From contig CAJUJZ010000147.1 in the NCBI GenBank assembly GCA_910586745.1, forward strand, positions 1 to 5,254: a stretch of 5,254 nt of DNA. Reading direction: 5' to 3'. The notes below the pieces were generated by a model. That model did no database searches, had not been told where the DNA came from, and saw only the letters and a program-made list of their open reading frames with translations. Position 1 is the first letter of the stretch, and every line of letters starts with the position of its first letter. The stretch is from an uncultured Mucispirillum sp. Lineage in GTDB: Bacteria > Chrysiogenota > Deferribacteres > Deferribacterales > Mucispirillaceae. This document shows, in pieces, positions 5,122 through 5,254 of the stretch. Position numbers and translations under genes: made by a program.

Positions 5122-5254
5122 TGAGACGCACCCCATTTTTTGTAAAACTTTAATTTTATATAGTTTGAGTTCTATATTTTACAGGACTCAAATCTTTAAT
5201 CTATCATTATTATAATAATTTATATATTTATCAAGTTCTATTTTAAATTCATCA
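5122..5254 (-). mobile_element. End of an IS3-family (IS150-like) insertion sequence, running off the window
   Basis: The sequence from 5122 begins TGAGACGCACCCCATTTTTT: it starts with TG and carries a GCACCC-ATTTT core like the terminal repeats of IS150-group elements. Thirty-four bases further in lies the stop codon of a transposase tail on the minus strand, the correct distance and orientation for the right end of an IS3-family element. The rest of the element, its left end and any target duplication lie beyond 5254. Confidence 0.7.
5156..5254 (-). pseudogene. IS3-family transposase (OrfB) C-terminus, frameshifted
   Basis: Reading inward from the right edge on the minus strand (5253 to 5188) gives 21 residues, DEFKIELDKYINYYNNDRLKI, then TGA. 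This is the final helix of the rve/DDE integrase domain of IS3-family OrfB, with its typical YIxYYNNxR motif. In the next frame the sequence continues SPVKYRTQTI and stops at 5158-5156, the normal end of such proteins. Adding one A near 5191-5200 joins the two as RLKDLSPVKYRTQ. Relatives usually have about eight residues between the Arg and SPV, so a 13-nt loss is an alternative. Only the tail is visible; the DDE residues lie outside the window. The element may be inactive, or this may be a base-calling error. Confidence 0.72.

Overview
The window is AT-rich and almost every gene lies on the minus strand. It looks like an anaerobic or microaerophilic Gram-negative bacterium. The evidence is a secreted, lipoprotein-type diheme cytochrome c peroxidase (which needs a periplasm and c-type cytochrome maturation) next to a rubrerythrin and a PerR regulator, the usual peroxide defence of anaerobes. 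From memory it resembles Deferribacterota such as Mucispirillum, but the sequence alone cannot prove that.

Layout from left to right. Positions 1-25 hold a plus-strand terminator for a gene left of the window. Positions 56-2462 form a peroxide-defence block read right to left: a promoter with a PerR-box-like operator, perR, rubrerythrin 18 bp further on, a strong palindrome, then the diheme peroxidase with its own upstream region and a textbook terminator. Positions 2337-2776 have no intact gene. They contain the perR promoter, a decayed response-regulator receiver domain (2476-2685) and a TAATA tandem repeat; I see nothing convincing in 2723-2776. Positions 2777-4284 carry a two-gene polar amino acid ABC importer operon (permease then ATPase, overlapping by 8 bp) with a good promoter but no binding protein. 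Positions 4306-5001 carry a single corrin-ring methyltransferase of the CobI/CbiL type. From 5122 to the right edge is the end of an IS3-family insertion sequence (IS150-like), whose transposase C-terminus is frameshifted. A second, degenerate copy of the IS end lies 41 bp outside it.

How the genes work together: PerR has all nine metal ligands of peroxide-sensing PerR proteins and probably represses its own operon. Cytosolic rubrerythrin and the envelope peroxidase would remove hydrogen peroxide in two compartments. The ABC transporter and the cobalamin gene seem functionally unrelated to this block.

I found no wholly new system. The points most worth a second look are the eroded receiver domain, the tandem IS ends with a broken transposase, the three-half-site dyad upstream of the peroxidase, and the PerR-like operator on the perR promoter.
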